From positions 305,645 through 369,644 of the forward strand of contig NZ_QNHG01000001.1 in assembly GCF_003290025.1 (NCBI RefSeq): a DNA stretch of 64,000 bases. The letters run 5' to 3'. The notes below the pieces were generated by a model, which worked only from the letters and a program-made list of their open reading frames with translations, was not told the DNA's origin and searched no databases. The stretch is from Pseudogemmobacter bohemicus (lineage in GTDB: Bacteria; Pseudomonadota; Alphaproteobacteria; Rhodobacterales; Rhodobacteraceae). The translations under genes and the position numbers were made by a program. Of this stretch, positions 63,413 to 64,000 are shown one piece after another (position 1 is the first letter of the stretch; each line of letters starts with the position of its first letter).

Positions 63413-64000
63413 TGAGCGAGCGGTTCGGCGGCAGTTTCACCCAGCAGGAGCCGATCCCCGAAGCAGGGATCGAGGCGGCGCTGGCGGTTTTGCGCCATGG
63501 AAGGCTGCATCGCTACAATACGCAAGGCGATGAGATCGCCGAGGCGGCGGCCCTGGAAGAGGAATTCGCCGGTTTTACCGGCGCGCGCTATTGCCTTGGG
63601 GTTGCCTCGGGCGGCTATGCGATGGGCTGCGCGCTCAGGGCGGTGGGGGTGCAGCCCGGCGATCCGGTGCTGACCAATGCCTTCACGCTTGCGCCGGTGC
63701 CGGGCGCCATTGCGGCGCTTGGCGGGCGGCCGGTCTTTGTCGAGATCACCGACGACCTCGTGCTGGATTTCGACGATCTGGCGGCAAAGGCGGCGGCCAG
63801 TGGCGCGCGGGTGCTTTTGCTGTCGCATATGCGCGGCCATAGCTGCGATATGGAGGCGCTGATGGCGCTCTGCACCCGCCTGGGCCTCACGGTGATCGAG
63901 GATTGCGCCCATACGATGGGGGCGGAATGGAACGGGGTTGCCTCGGGCCGGCATGGGCTGGTGGGCTGCTATTCGACCCAGACCTATAAGCATATGAATT
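63412..64000 (+). CDS. DegT/DnrJ/EryC1 family aminotransferase, 3'-truncated by window end
   Basis: The first 196 residues of a PLP enzyme of the sugar aminotransferase family are visible. Segments are GARYCLGVASGGYAMGCALRAVGVQPGD (PLP phosphate loop), VLTNAFTLAPVPGAIAALGGRPVFVE, the cofactor Asp in VIEDCAHTMGA and the Schiff-base Lys in STQTYKHMN near residue 194. Such enzymes make amino sugars for surface glycans or antibiotics, or are PLP-binding regulators. It is coupled to the MFS gene. Confidence 0.88.
   Translation, partial: MSERFGGSFTQQEPIPEAGIEAALAVLRHGRLHRYNTQGDEIAEAAALEEEFAGFTGARYCLGVASGGYAMGCALRAVGVQPGDPVLTNAFTLAPVPGAIAALGGRPVFVEITDDLVLDFDDLAAKAAASGARVLLLSHMRGHSCDMEALMALCTRLGLTVIEDCAHTMGAEWNGVASGRHGLVGCYSTQTYKHMN

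Noticed and set aside
1-64000. Prophage, transposon or integrative element
   Set aside because: No integrase, transposase, phage structural gene, tRNA attachment site or terminal repeats were found. Composition is even across the window except for short AT-richer gaps.

Overview
The window is high-GC, gene-dense DNA from an alphaproteobacterium of the Rhodobacteraceae/Paracoccaceae (Rhodobacter/Paracoccus-like). The evidence is the fds formate dehydrogenase order, the ctaC-ctaB-coxF-ctaG-ctaE cytochrome oxidase cluster, the alphaproteobacterial mraZ-to-murD block, lysC near ptsP, and a DUF1127 gene followed by CCUCCUCCC-loop hairpins, which is the CcaF1/CcsR arrangement known from Rhodobacter sphaeroides. 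No rRNA, tRNA, CRISPR array, transposase or phage gene was seen.

Layout. 1-7011: right end of a natural-product cluster, with a 5'-truncated thioesterase, a family 2 glycosyltransferase, a one-module NRPS that joins an N-terminal formyltransferase to an adenylation domain carrying an inserted luciferase-like monooxygenase, and an EntD/Sfp-type phosphopantetheinyl transferase. 7018-14140 (minus): LysR regulator and fdsG-B-A-fdhD-fdsD, a complete NAD-dependent molybdenum formate dehydrogenase operon with a LysR-type palindrome in its promoter region. 14328-15764 (minus): a membrane acyltransferase with a doubtful C-terminus at a C8 tract. 15971-23189 (plus): eight tightly packed genes of mostly unknown function around an AAA ATPase (coiled-coil protein, small membrane proteins, two soluble proteins, a DUF1523 protein). 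23255-25930 (minus): a roadblock-like protein, a small secreted Cys protein and a membrane-anchored unknown. 26125-30205: lepA, five tandem CcsR/cuckoo-like sRNA units with a DUF1127 gene, and apbC/mrp. 31028-42378: peptidoglycan/division genes mraZ, rsmH, ftsL, ftsI, murE, murF, mraY and, after four unrelated genes, murD. 43127-50678: tldD, the cytochrome c oxidase genes with SURF1, and thrC. 50833-57182: an M16 peptidase, an N-acetyltransferase, a GlcD-like FAD oxidase, apt, mtnP and lysC. 57302-64000: a SPASM-methyltransferase fusion, a lipoprotein, ptsP, a small secreted protein, an MFS exporter and the start of a DegT-type aminotransferase.

Most of the window is core metabolism and cell-envelope synthesis. 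The most unusual parts are the hairpin array at 28042-28567, the formyltransferase/monooxygenase NRPS at 1788-6389, and the uncharacterised ATPase/membrane operon at 15971-23189. Several gene junctions carry long palindromes that fall into a few related repeat families.
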